This document shows, piece by piece, positions 35,641 to 43,419 of a stretch of DNA of 64,000 nt. Location: assembly GCA_943329075.2 (NCBI GenBank), contig CALQCM020000022.1:1-64000 (forward strand), written 5' to 3'. The position numbers and the translations under genes are program-made. The notes below the pieces were generated by a model. The model did no database searches, was not told the origin of the DNA, and worked only from the letters and a program-made list of their open reading frames with translations. The stretch's first letter is position 1. The number at the start of each line of letters is the position of its first letter. The DNA comes from Chitinophaga pinensis. GTDB lineage: Bacteria; Pseudomonadota; Gammaproteobacteria; Burkholderiales; SG8-41.

Positions 35641-36633
35641 CTATTCCGTCGCTTTCGCCCCGCTCACCCGCACTGCATCGGCCCATTTTGCCGATTCGCG
35701 CCTCATGAACTCGCCGAATTTCTCGGGAGTTGTTTGCCAGGTCGGCTCGTTTCCAGCCGTCCGCAGGCTTTGTTGTATTTCCGTTGACTCAAGCACCCGG
35801 ATAATTTCATGATTCATTTTCAGAACTAGGTCGCGGGGAGTGCCCTTGGGGCCGGCAATGCCGAACCATGCTGCAGTTTCAAATCCCTTGACGCCGGCTT
35901 CGGCCAGCGTCAGCACGTCAGGAAGTTCAGTGGAGCGCTTGGCGGTGGACACGGCGAGAGCCCTTAATTTACCGGCCTTGACGAAAGGTATCACTCCCCC
36001 GATGCCAGGAAATGCCAGCGGCACCTGCCCGCCCAGAAGGTCGGCCAAAGCCGGCCCGCTGCCCCGGTAGGGGATATGGGTCATTTGCACGCCTGTCATC
36101 GACAGGAACAGTGCAAAGTTAAGATGCGGAAAACTGCCATTGCCAGACGACGCAAAATTGAGTTTCCCCGGCATCGACCGGGCCAGAGCCAGCAGATCGC
36201 TGACGTTTTTTACGGGCAAGGACGGGTGCGCGAGAAGAACATTGGGCCCGCTCGTCATCTGCGTAACAGGAGCGAAGTCGTTCAGCGGATCATATTGAAG
36301 CTTGCTATAGAGCGACCCGCTGACAAAATGAGTCATGCTGACCATCAAAAACGTGTATCCGTCCGGCGGCGCTTTTGCAACCTGTTCCGCCCCCATGGTC
36401 GAGCCTGCGCCGGCTCGGTTGTCGATGACAATTTGCTGGCCCAGCACTTCGCTCAACTTCTGGCTGACGATGCGGCCGGGAATATCGCCGGCCCCACCGG
36501 CGGAAAATGGAATGACCCAGCGGACCGGGCGATTCGGATAGCCTTGCGCCTGCGCGGATTGCGGAACGATCACTGCAATTATCGACAACAAGGCGGCATT
36601 AGACAACGACCGGAGTATTGCGGATTTCAACAT
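35641..36633 (-). CDS. TctC/Bug family substrate-binding protein
   Basis: A 330-residue exported binding protein, divergent from the long selenoprotein gene at 36920. Signal peptide (NAALLSIIAVIVPQSAQAQ) is followed by WVIPFSAGGAGDIPGRIVSQ and IVIDNRAGAGSTMGAEQVA. MTHIPYRGSGPAL and EAGVKGFETAAWFG match the family. The first ligand loop has Gly-Ala-Gly-Asp-Ile-Pro in place of the usual GGxxDxxAR, so ligand choice may differ. I chose ATG 36633; the frame is open to 36705 and neither start has a strong ribosome site. Confidence 0.85.
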   Translation of the reverse strand: MLKSAILRSLSNAALLSIIAVIVPQSAQAQGYPNRPVRWVIPFSAGGAGDIPGRIVSQKLSEVLGQQIVIDNRAGAGSTMGAEQVAKAPPDGYTFLMVSMTHFVSGSLYSKLQYDPLNDFAPVTQMTSGPNVLLAHPSLPVKNVSDLLALARSMPGKLNFASSGNGSFPHLNFALFLSMTGVQMTHIPYRGSGPALADLLGGQVPLAFPGIGGVIPFVKAGKLRALAVSTAKRSTELPDVLTLAEAGVKGFETAAWFGIAGPKGTPRDLVLKMNHEIIRVLESTEIQQSLRTAGNEPTWQTTPEKFGEFMRRESAKWADAVRVSGAKATE

Positions 36634-36919
36634 GCAGCGACGTTGCGCCGGCCGACTAAAAAAGCGGCGGGTTTTGCGGGAAATAACTCTGTCGCGGCAA
36701 AACAAATTGTCTTCATATTTCGCAGCGCATGATCTTCTTGGAGCACCGAAGAACGATAGTGATGCCCGGCCGCAAAGTCAAGCCAATCTATCTCAAGCGT
36801 CCATATTGTGAACACTTATGGATGTTTTATCCTCTTTAGATTAATCTGCATTTATCAAAGTTTCAGTCCACATGTCCACATTACGCACATTCCGGCAGAA
36901 TCGTTCAAAAGGAGTTCAA
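36634..36919. promoter_or_regulatory. Divergent intergenic region upstream of the selenoprotein gene
   Basis: About 285 bases with no gene between a minus-strand TctC gene and the plus-strand gene at 36920. It becomes A/T-rich at 36800-36870 and must contain promoters for both directions. Positions 36907-36919 hold AAAAGGAGTTCAA, the ribosome site of the selenoprotein gene, the same as at the second locus (24755-24767 minus). No regulator binding site could be identified with confidence. Confidence 0.4.
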
Positions 36920-38659
36920 ATGAAAAATGTGCAAAGTCCGTTGGGCGGCGAAACGGTCAAACACAATGCAACTGCACCACGCCTTGACCGCTTGGACGGA
37001 ATGACCATCGGGGAATCGTGGAACGGCGATTTCAAGGGGGATTACACATTCCCGATCATCCGGAATTTACTCAAGGAAAAATATCCGGGCATTAAGATCA
37101 TTCCGTTTACGGAGTTCCCTTATATTTATGGCGCCGACAATCCAGCTGCGCAGAAGGAACTCGCAAAAACAATTGCCGCGCGCGCCAAAGAGCTTGGCTG
37201 TGATGCATTGATCTCAGGCAACGGCGCCTGAGGAAACTGTACACCGGCCGCGGTGCGGCCGGCAGCGGAAGCCGAAAAAATCGGCATTCCGAGCGTCATC
37301 GTCGCAAACTCGGGTTTTGCACTACTCGCCCGGATCACCGGCAAGGCATCAGGAATCAGTGATGTCAGAGTCGCCGAATATCCCGGTGCGATAGGTATAG
37401 ACAATCAAGAAAAAATTAAAGAAAACATCGAAAAATTTCTGATCAAAAACATCGTTGATGGCCTGACCCGGGAAATCGCCGACGTCAAGGTGGCTGACAT
37501 CAAAACTCGGTGGGACCCGAAAGAGACTGTTTTTACCGGCAACAGCAAACAGGTAAATCGCTATTTTTTCAGCCACGATTGGACTGACGGTCTGCCCGTG
37601 ATCCCTCCGACGACCGAACGCGTCGAGGAATTCATGCAATACGTTAACTGCGCCTCGGATGAAGAAATAGCCATACTGCCGCCCGCCCATAGAAAGGCGG
37701 TGCCATGGAATATCGCGGTGAACGGCGTGATGGCGGGCTGCGAACCGTTTCATATGCCCATCCTTATGGCCGCGGTGCGAGCTTTGGGTGATCAACAATA
37801 CAACCTCAACAATATGGGGAGCACCTCCGGGTTGCTGCCATACGTGCTGATCAACGGGCCCATCATCCAGCAACTCGGATTCGAATCCGGCGCGCAACTT
37901 ATTTCAAGAGGCGCCAATCCGGTGATCGGCAGAGCCGTCGGGCTCATCATGAAGAATATAGCCGGCTTTTCTTCGGGCAAGAACTACATGGGAACGTTCG
38001 GCTATCCACTTGTGTTCACCCTTGCAGAAGACGAGCAGGGAAGCCCATGGGAAAGCTTTCATGTCGAGCACGGCTTCGACAAGGACGTCAGTACCGTGAC
38101 TCTTGGCGTTACGAACAACTGGGGTCCGGCTCCTTCGCCGACGAGCACTTCGGACAAAAGCGGCGCACAGGTAGTTCTTGATGTGCTGTGCAGGGAAATC
38201 GCCAAGAAAGTTCGGTTGTATCATTTTCCTGGAACCGGCCCGCATTCGGAAAAGGCCATGCTCACGCTACTGCTGTCGGCGGCAATGGCGCGAGCGCTTT
38301 CCGAGAGCGGCTATACGAAGCAGGAGGTCAAAGAATACCTCTATGAGAACGCGCGACTGCCGCTGCGTGAATTTGAATGGATAACAAAATACACGACTGC
38401 CAAAGAGCGATCGAGCGTCCGCGACAAGGCGAAAGCGGGCGTTTTCCCGGCTGAATACGCGGGCTTACCCGACGACACGGTGCGATTGCTGTGCGGCCCT
38501 GAGATTGTACACATCATCGTCTGCGGAGATCCAAATCGAAACCGCATCATGTCGTTGGAAGGCGGTCACGCCGATCCCACGACCAAACAAATCGCATTGC
38601 CGGCGAATTGGGACGATCTAGTCAAGAAAGCAAGTTTGGCCGACAAGACGAAAGATTAG
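36920..38659 (+). CDS. Candidate UGSC-type selenoprotein fused to its companion domain, in-frame TGA (Sec104)
   Basis: One 579-residue frame interrupted only by a TGA at 37229-37231. Read through, it gives ISGNGAUGNCTPAAVRPAAE, a UxxC motif in an N-terminal domain beginning RLDRLDGMTIGESWNGDF. From about residue 210 the protein is homologous to the separate gene at 23077-24093 (HDWTDGLPVIPPT, VMAGCEPFHMPIL). The part after the TGA has no ribosome site of its own; its first possible start is a GTG inside the hairpin. A perfect 8-bp hairpin begins 12 nt after the TGA. AAAAGGAG lies 5 nt before the ATG. Family knowledge places this among UGSC (seleno)proteins; the reaction is unknown, and a Sec/Cys redox centre is inferred. 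It is divergent from a TctC gene. Confidence 0.82.
37244..37262 (+). promoter_or_regulatory. Candidate bacterial SECIS hairpin
   Basis: CCGGCCGC and GCGGCCGG form a perfect 8-bp stem around a GGT loop. The stem begins 12 nt after the in-frame TGA (37229-37231) and the loop lies 20 nt from it. The spacing and a G-containing apical loop agree with bacterial SECIS elements and nearly match the hairpin at 24401-24419, although the stem sequences differ. Confidence 0.7.
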
Positions 38660-38703
38660 ATCAATATGCTAGCGCGCTGCTATTACGACATAACGAATAG
38701 CCG

Positions 38704-38724
38704 ATATTCCTAGCGTAGGGATAT
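38704..38724. terminator. Possible stem-loop downstream of the selenoprotein gene
   Basis: ATATTCCTA and TAGGGATAT form a 9-bp stem (one G-T pair) with a GCG loop, 45 bp after the stop of 36920-38659. No T-run follows, so if it ends transcription it is not a classical intrinsic terminator. It may instead be a remnant of the tRNA-linked insertion next to it. Confidence 0.3.
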
Positions 38725-38741
38725 TACCTAAGTCATTGATT

Positions 38742-38798
38742 TGGTGCCGCGACCGGAATCGAACCGGCATGGCTGGTTTAAGGCGGAGGGATTTTAAG
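38742..38798 (-). pseudogene. tRNA-Leu 3' half fragment (no 5' half)
   Basis: Minus-strand sequence from the anticodon loop (CTTAAAATCCC) through a variable arm, a T arm (CCGGTTCGATTCCGG) and the acceptor end CGCGGCACCA. The 5' half, including D arm and 5' acceptor strand, is missing; the sequence upstream is unrelated. It is in opposite orientation to the intact tRNA-Leu 45 bp away and has a different acceptor and variable arm, so it came from another tRNA-Leu gene. A lone 3' half is what integrative elements leave as an attachment-site copy. Confidence 0.65.
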
Positions 38799-38802
38799 AA
38801 AA

Positions 38803-38831
38803 TTACGCATAAAATTCGCATAGCGTAGAAT
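38803..38831 (+). promoter_or_regulatory. Possible promoter of tRNA-Leu
   Basis: TTACGC at 38803-38808 and TAGAAT at 38826-38831 are separated by 17 bp, with the tRNA starting 12 nt after the -10 element. The -10 matches the consensus well (5 of 6) but the -35 only weakly. Confidence 0.4.
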
Positions 38832-38842
38832 TGCGACCGGCT

Positions 38843-38933
38843 GCCCGGGTGGTGAAATTGGTATACACATCGGACTTAAAATCCGACGCTGGGTTAAACC
38901 GGCATACCGGTTCAAGTCCGGTCCCGGGCACCA
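38843..38933 (+). tRNA. tRNA-Leu (anticodon UAA)
   Basis: A complete class II tRNA with encoded CCA. The acceptor stem GCCCGGG pairs with CCCGGGC; the D arm reads TGGTGAAATTGGTATACAC; the anticodon stem TCGGA/TCCGA encloses CTTAAAA with anticodon TAA at 38877-38879; a long variable arm and T loop TTCAAGT follow. In enterobacteria and many betaproteobacteria this tRNA follows pgsA, tRNA-Gly and tRNA-Cys on the same strand. Here it is on the other strand and about 5.7 kb away from tRNA-Cys, implying rearrangement. Confidence 0.95.
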
Positions 38934-39200
38934 TCGAATTTGACGCCAAAGCCGTCGCCGACTCGGCCATGACCTAAGATAATGTGGCGCGACGAAAAGA
39001 TCGCCTACCCCAGCGCACCACGCCACCTCGATCGTCATCAACGGCAAGACCTGCACCACAACAAGTCGAAAATGATCACGGCTACCGTCGCTACGGGGAG
39101 TAAGGCCATCCCCGTCGGGAGCGGCTCCGCCGTATTTCGCGCCAGAGCGCTGCCCGGAGAACGCATCTGCGAGAGCAACGCCTGGTGCCGCTGCCCGGTC

Positions 39201-40970
39201 TTACGGTTTTGGGGGAATCACCGGCAACAACAAATACGGTTGGCGGGATTGATCAAAATGCAGCGTATTGGTGGTTTCGAATATCGCCGCCGGGCGATCC
39301 TCGGGATGCGTATGAAAAAACGGCCCCACACCGGAGAATGAATAAAACGCGTGCGGAATGACGATGGGCGGACCGTCGAACTGATAGTCCTTGCCGCGCA
39401 CCGTCAGACCAATGCGGTAACCCGGCGGCACGACGATGCAGGTCGGCCACAGTTCGATGTCGAGTTCATACACTTCCCCGGGGCGCAGCGGCTGCACTTC
39501 GTCGTGACTGTGATACGGCCGGTAGGGCCTGCTCAGCGCGGCATCGAGTTTGCGGTGCGACGCGCGCAGCCAACCCTGGCCGATGGGCGTGCGCGGATCG
39601 AGCGCGCCCTGAAAAGTGATTTCCTTGCCCTCCGGGTCAAAGACGCGCAGCACCAGAAACACGTCGGCGTCTGCGGTGGCCGATGACAGGAAGAGCTTGC
39701 ATGCCACCGGCCCGGTGATTTCAAGCGGCGCCGTCAGCGGCGGCGTATAAAAGGTCAGTCCATCGCCGGTGGTCTCGTAAGCAAGACTCTCCTGCGTGTT
39801 TGTCGCTGTGCGCTGCAGCGCCTGCCCCTGCGCTTGCAGATAAAACTTCGTCCACGCGGTGCGCGCCAGCGGCCATTCATTTTCATGCCGCTCGACAAAT
39901 TTTTCACCGGGATGGCGCACCTGCAATTGCACCGCGGGCTGTTTATCCCAGCCGTTTTGCTCGCCCTTCAGAAAATAGTCGAAGAATTTTCTCTGCAGCA
40001 AACGTCCGTAATCGGTGTAGAAATGCGGCCAGTGCGCCAGACCGTGGCACTCCAGCCATTTTTGTTTGGAGGCGGCGCGCATATAGCCTTCGCAGTTGCC
40101 GCGCGGATGCAGCCCCTGCCCGCCCCAGTTATTGGCGGACAAAAACGGCACCGTCACCTGATCCCAGACCGGCGAGCGCGATTTGTAATACGCGTCGTCA
40201 AGCGGATGCGACAGCACCTCGCCTTCAAGGTCGCCGCGGTTCTGCGCCAATTTTGCGTCCGACAAGGTCACGGGACCCGCCACCAGTTCACCGGTGACCA
40301 CGCTGCGCGCACCACGCTCGCCCACGCCATGCTGAACGCTGCAGACCTGGCGCGGATACCAGCGCAGCGGCATCATATTGACGATGCCACCGTGGCGATA
40401 GACATCGCGGTAAAAATCCGCCGCGCCTTCCCACACACAAATTGCCGTCAGATGCGGCGGCTGCAATGACGCCACCTGCCATTCGTTCATGGCGTAATAC
40501 GAAATGCCATTCAGACCTACCTTGCCGTTACTCCACGGCTGTTGCGCCGCCCATTCAATGCAATCATGGTAATCGCGCGCCTCTTGCGGCGACCAGACGT
40601 CCATGCGTCCGGGCGAACGGCCGGCGCCGCGCGAATCGACGCGGATGCAGATATAACCGTCGGGCACCCACTTCTCCGGGTCAACGACCTCCCAGTTCTG
40701 ATATTTGTTGGTCGAACCAGATGGAACATCGGGATGCGCCGCCACCATGCGGTCCCACATGCTCTTGAAACCCTCTTGAAACGACAGGCCCTTGGCATAA
40801 GGACCGTGGCTCATAATGACCGGATAGCGGCCCTCTGCCAGCGGACGAAAGATGTCGGCGCGCAGCACGATGCCGTCGTCCATTACGATCGGCACATCCC
40901 AGTCGATACGCATGCCGTCGCGCACTTCGGTCTTCATTAAGGAATCAGCCTGCTGCTGTGCTTGCGTCAT
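39201..40970 (-). CDS. CocE/NonD family (X-Pro dipeptidyl-peptidase S15-like) hydrolase
   Basis: A 589-residue alpha/beta-hydrolase of the CocE/NonD family with the C-terminal jelly-roll domain (PLEITGPVACKLFLSSATAD, VPPGYRIGLTV). The nucleophile Ser is in VGLNGISYYAMNEW. The segment where CocE enzymes carry the catalytic Asp (GWYD) reads NNWGGQGLHPRGN, so that Asp is missing or moved; His in GLAHWPHFY could be the catalytic His. Acyl-ester or amide hydrolysis is likely. ATG at 40970 has GGAGGA 8 nt upstream; the frame extends to 41135 without similarity. It is divergent from the TctC gene at 41209. Confidence 0.84.
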   Translation of the reverse strand: MTQAQQQADSLMKTEVRDGMRIDWDVPIVMDDGIVLRADIFRPLAEGRYPVIMSHGPYAKGLSFQEGFKSMWDRMVAAHPDVPSGSTNKYQNWEVVDPEKWVPDGYICIRVDSRGAGRSPGRMDVWSPQEARDYHDCIEWAAQQPWSNGKVGLNGISYYAMNEWQVASLQPPHLTAICVWEGAADFYRDVYRHGGIVNMMPLRWYPRQVCSVQHGVGERGARSVVTGELVAGPVTLSDAKLAQNRGDLEGEVLSHPLDDAYYKSRSPVWDQVTVPFLSANNWGGQGLHPRGNCEGYMRAASKQKWLECHGLAHWPHFYTDYGRLLQRKFFDYFLKGEQNGWDKQPAVQLQVRHPGEKFVERHENEWPLARTAWTKFYLQAQGQALQRTATNTQESLAYETTGDGLTFYTPPLTAPLEITGPVACKLFLSSATADADVFLVLRVFDPEGKEITFQGALDPRTPIGQGWLRASHRKLDAALSRPYRPYHSHDEVQPLRPGEVYELDIELWPTCIVVPPGYRIGLTVRGKDYQFDGPPIVIPHAFYSFSGVGPFFHTHPEDRPAAIFETTNTLHFDQSRQPYLLLPVIPPKP

Positions 40971-41208
40971 GATGATGCTCCTCCGGGAAGAAATATTCTG
41001 CGTGGCGCGGCGTGAACCGGCGTGCGGTTCACCGCCCGATGTTATGCGGGAATTGTAGCAGCGCCGACTGCAACACCAGGCAACCGCCTCAGCATTCTGG
41101 GTAGTTAACTTGACACCCCTGCATGACTGCCCCACGATAGAAAAAAGACTGCGGCCCTGTCATACCGACCGGCGAGCGCAGCTGGACTTCAATTCAGGAG
41201 GATCGCCG

Positions 41209-42183
41209 ATGAATGCGAAATGCGTATTGATGCTGCTGGCCGCCACCGTGTGGCTACCTTTCTACCTGCCGCTTTCACACGCACAAACACCTAAATGGCC
41301 GGAAAAACCGGTGCGCGTGATCGTGCCGTTTCCGCCGGGTGGCACCACCGATGTCGTCGCCCGCGTGTTTGCACCGCAGATGTCTGAAGAATTCGGCCAA
41401 CAGTTTGTCGTCGACAACCGTCCCGGTGCCGGCGGTGCGATCGGCGCCGAGATCGCCGCACGCGCCAATCCCGACGGACACACCATCATCGTCGTCACCT
41501 CCAGTTATGCCGCCAATGGCGCCTTGTACAAGCTTCCCTACGATCCGGTCAAAGGCATTGCGCCGGTCAGTCTGATCAGCATCCTGCCGTTCATTCTTGC
41601 CGTGCATCCGTCGGTCAAGGCCGCCAGCCTCAAGGATTTCATCGAACTCGCGCGCGGCAATCCAGGCACGCTCAACTTTGGCTCGCCCGGCACCGGCAGC
41701 GGCCCGCATCTGACCGCTGAACTTTTCCAGCAAATGGCAAAAATAAAAATGGTGCACGTGGCCTACAAAGGCGACGCACCGGCGCTGGCTGATCTGCTGG
41801 GCGGACAAATCCAGGCAACCTTCGCCACCGACCTCATACTCGGCAGCCACATCAAGGCCGGCAAACTGCGGGCACTCGCCGTCACCACTGCGCAACGCGC
41901 ACCCTCGATGCCCGATGTTCCCGCCATGGGCGAACTGGTGCCCGGCTATGCCGTCGCAGGCTGGGCAGGCATGTGGGCGCCCGCCGGCACACCAGCGGAG
42001 GTCGTGTCCAAACTGAATCGATCTGTGGCCCGCATACTGCGGCAACCCGATGTGCAGGCGCGTCTGCGCAGCGCCGGCGCGGAGCCGGCCCCATCAACTG
42101 CCGAGGAGTTTGCGCGCCTGATCGCGCAGGATCTTGCAACCTGGTCGCTGGTGGTCAAGACCGGCAATATCCGTATCGAGTGA
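41209..42183 (+). CDS. TctC/Bug family substrate-binding protein
   Basis: A 324-residue exported binding protein. AGGAGG lies 8 nt before the ATG. Signal peptide VLMLLAATVWLPFYLPLSHAQ, then VIVPFPPGGTTDVVARVFAP and VVDNRPGAGGAIGAEIAA, closely matching the TctC consensus; MVHVAYKGDAPAL follows. It is divergent from the CocE-type hydrolase with 238 bp between, which includes a hairpin (GTGAACC, 7-nt loop, GGTTCAC) at 41012-41032. Confidence 0.88.
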   Translation: MNAKCVLMLLAATVWLPFYLPLSHAQTPKWPEKPVRVIVPFPPGGTTDVVARVFAPQMSEEFGQQFVVDNRPGAGGAIGAEIAARANPDGHTIIVVTSSYAANGALYKLPYDPVKGIAPVSLISILPFILAVHPSVKAASLKDFIELARGNPGTLNFGSPGTGSGPHLTAELFQQMAKIKMVHVAYKGDAPALADLLGGQIQATFATDLILGSHIKAGKLRALAVTTAQRAPSMPDVPAMGELVPGYAVAGWAGMWAPAGTPAEVVSKLNRSVARILRQPDVQARLRSAGAEPAPSTAEEFARLIAQDLATWSLVVKTGNIRIE

Positions 42184-42270
42184 TTATTGTGCCGGCGTCG
42201 ATAGTTTCACGCATACACTGCAATGTGAGGCGCAGGCGCCAACGCGTTGCAGTGCGGCGGATCGCCGTTC

Positions 42271-42747
42271 TTAGTAGTGCGATTCGAAACTTGTCGCATC
42301 CATGCGGTTGATCTCGTGCATATCGATGCTCGATACGCCGGTCGCACGGTCGACCGTGAACTGCATGCGCCGGTGGCCATCGGTGGTGGCGCGGATCGAG
42401 AGCAATTCAAGGCCGTCCTTGACCTGCCACTCGTGCGAACCGGCCAGACCGGCGGGCGCATAAATCGAATCGCCGGGGCCGACTTTGTATTCCTTGCCCT
42501 CGTAGTCACGCACGATCGCAGTACCGGATAGCACGTAGTAGAACACCTCGATCGGATGCCAGTGCAGGTGCTCATGCAGATTGGGGCCGAACTTGGCATG
42601 GCCGACACGGATGCGTTCACTGGGGAACTGTTTGCTGCCGCACAACGGCCGCACCGTCTGCCCTTTGATGGCGCCCGGCGTGTCCTTGACACTTTTCTTG
42701 TTGACGATGCGCATGGTCGCTTTGATTTTTTGTTTCTTTTGCTTCAT
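42271..42747 (-). CDS. Cupin domain protein
   Basis: A 158-residue single-domain cupin. Cupin motif 1 is HEHLHWHPIEVFYYVLSGTA with three His and one Glu available as metal ligands; motif 2 includes GDSIYAPAGLAGSHEW. Cupins include dioxygenases, isomerases and binding proteins, and the small size does not decide between them. The ATG at 42747 has AAGGAG 9 nt upstream and overlaps the stop of a decayed TctC frame by ATGA, so the cupin may have been translationally coupled to a TctC gene now lost. A longer frame to 42906 runs through the remnant. Confidence 0.8.
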   Translation of the reverse strand: MKQKKQKIKATMRIVNKKSVKDTPGAIKGQTVRPLCGSKQFPSERIRVGHAKFGPNLHEHLHWHPIEVFYYVLSGTAIVRDYEGKEYKVGPGDSIYAPAGLAGSHEWQVKDGLELLSIRATTDGHRRMQFTVDRATGVSSIDMHEINRMDATSFESHY

Positions 42748-43010
42748 GAGGCAATCTCCTTTTGTATTGAATAGATCAGCATGATGATTACCAAATGAAA
42801 AATACCATGTCCAGCCCCCGTTGATCGACTGGTCTTCGATTGATTCGAAAATAATTTCGCACGCGAGTCCGCACTCAAACCCAGCTCGCGCACGATCTTT
42901 CCCCACTTTTCGATCTCGGCTTTGACAAACGCACCAAAGGCCTCGGGCGTGTCGCCGACGGGGGTAAATGAAATTTCCTCAAACCGCCTCACCACCTCGG
43001 GTTGTTTGAG
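42744..43010 (-). pseudogene. TctC/Bug substrate-binding protein, 3' remnant
   Basis: The minus strand reads LKQPEVVRRFEEISFTPVGD and TPEAFGAFVKAEIEKWGKIV, the last 50 residues of a TctC protein, starting right after an in-frame TAG near 43010. The N-terminal two-thirds is missing. At its C-terminal end the frame has lost the normal stop and runs on to 42744, overlapping the cupin start. This is the third TctC remnant in the window. Confidence 0.72.
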
Positions 43011-43146
43011 TCTTTTTTTCTAGTGTAGCCGCAGGGGGCGAAACCGTAAATCAATCAACCGCCCTCAGAAAAAAAAGCACCCCCCGTTCTCACGCATTGG
43101 ACGTCGCCCGCCACCCACGACAAGCAGGCGATATACAGGTCGATAA

Positions 43147-43344
43147 CAGAATTCGCCCTCGGTCATGCGCAAAAACGCCAGGACCCCAAACTCGTTTCCG
43201 AACGATGAGGCATTGATCAAATCCTTCTATGGGGTACTCAAAAATGTCGCCAAGAAATGGCCGATGCCAATTCGGGACTGGAAAGTCGAATTAAACCGCC
43301 TTACTATCGAGTGCGATGAACGGATGAAGCAGCATGGACTTTAA
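43147..43344 (+). pseudogene. IS256-family transposase 3' remnant
   Basis: A 66-codon open stretch ending with TAA reads as the C-terminus of an IS256-type transposase: RTPNSFPNDEALIKSFYGVL and VAKKWPMPIRDWKVELNRLT are characteristic. The DDE core and N-terminus are missing, and no terminal inverted repeat could be identified. It lies between the TctC remnant and the intact TctC gene at 43420, within the stretch inserted between tRNA-Leu and tRNA-Cys. The surrounding bases 43011-43419 hold nothing else recognisable. Confidence 0.72.
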
Positions 43345-43419
43345 ACCCGTTTACACAAAATTCCCGACACGCCCGGGTATCATCGTCAAGCCGCCACCAG
43401 AATCTGGAGAAAGAAAGTC

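Noticed and set aside
38843..38933. Intact tRNA as selenocysteine tRNA, given the nearby TGA genes
   Set aside because: The anticodon is UAA with a normal Leu class II structure; selC would have UCA and a longer acceptor arm.
38982..39341. 119-codon plus-strand frame overlapping the end of the CocE-type gene
   Set aside because: It overlaps the well-supported hydrolase antisense, has no ribosome site and no recognised motif. The 38934-39200 gap holds no gene I can support.
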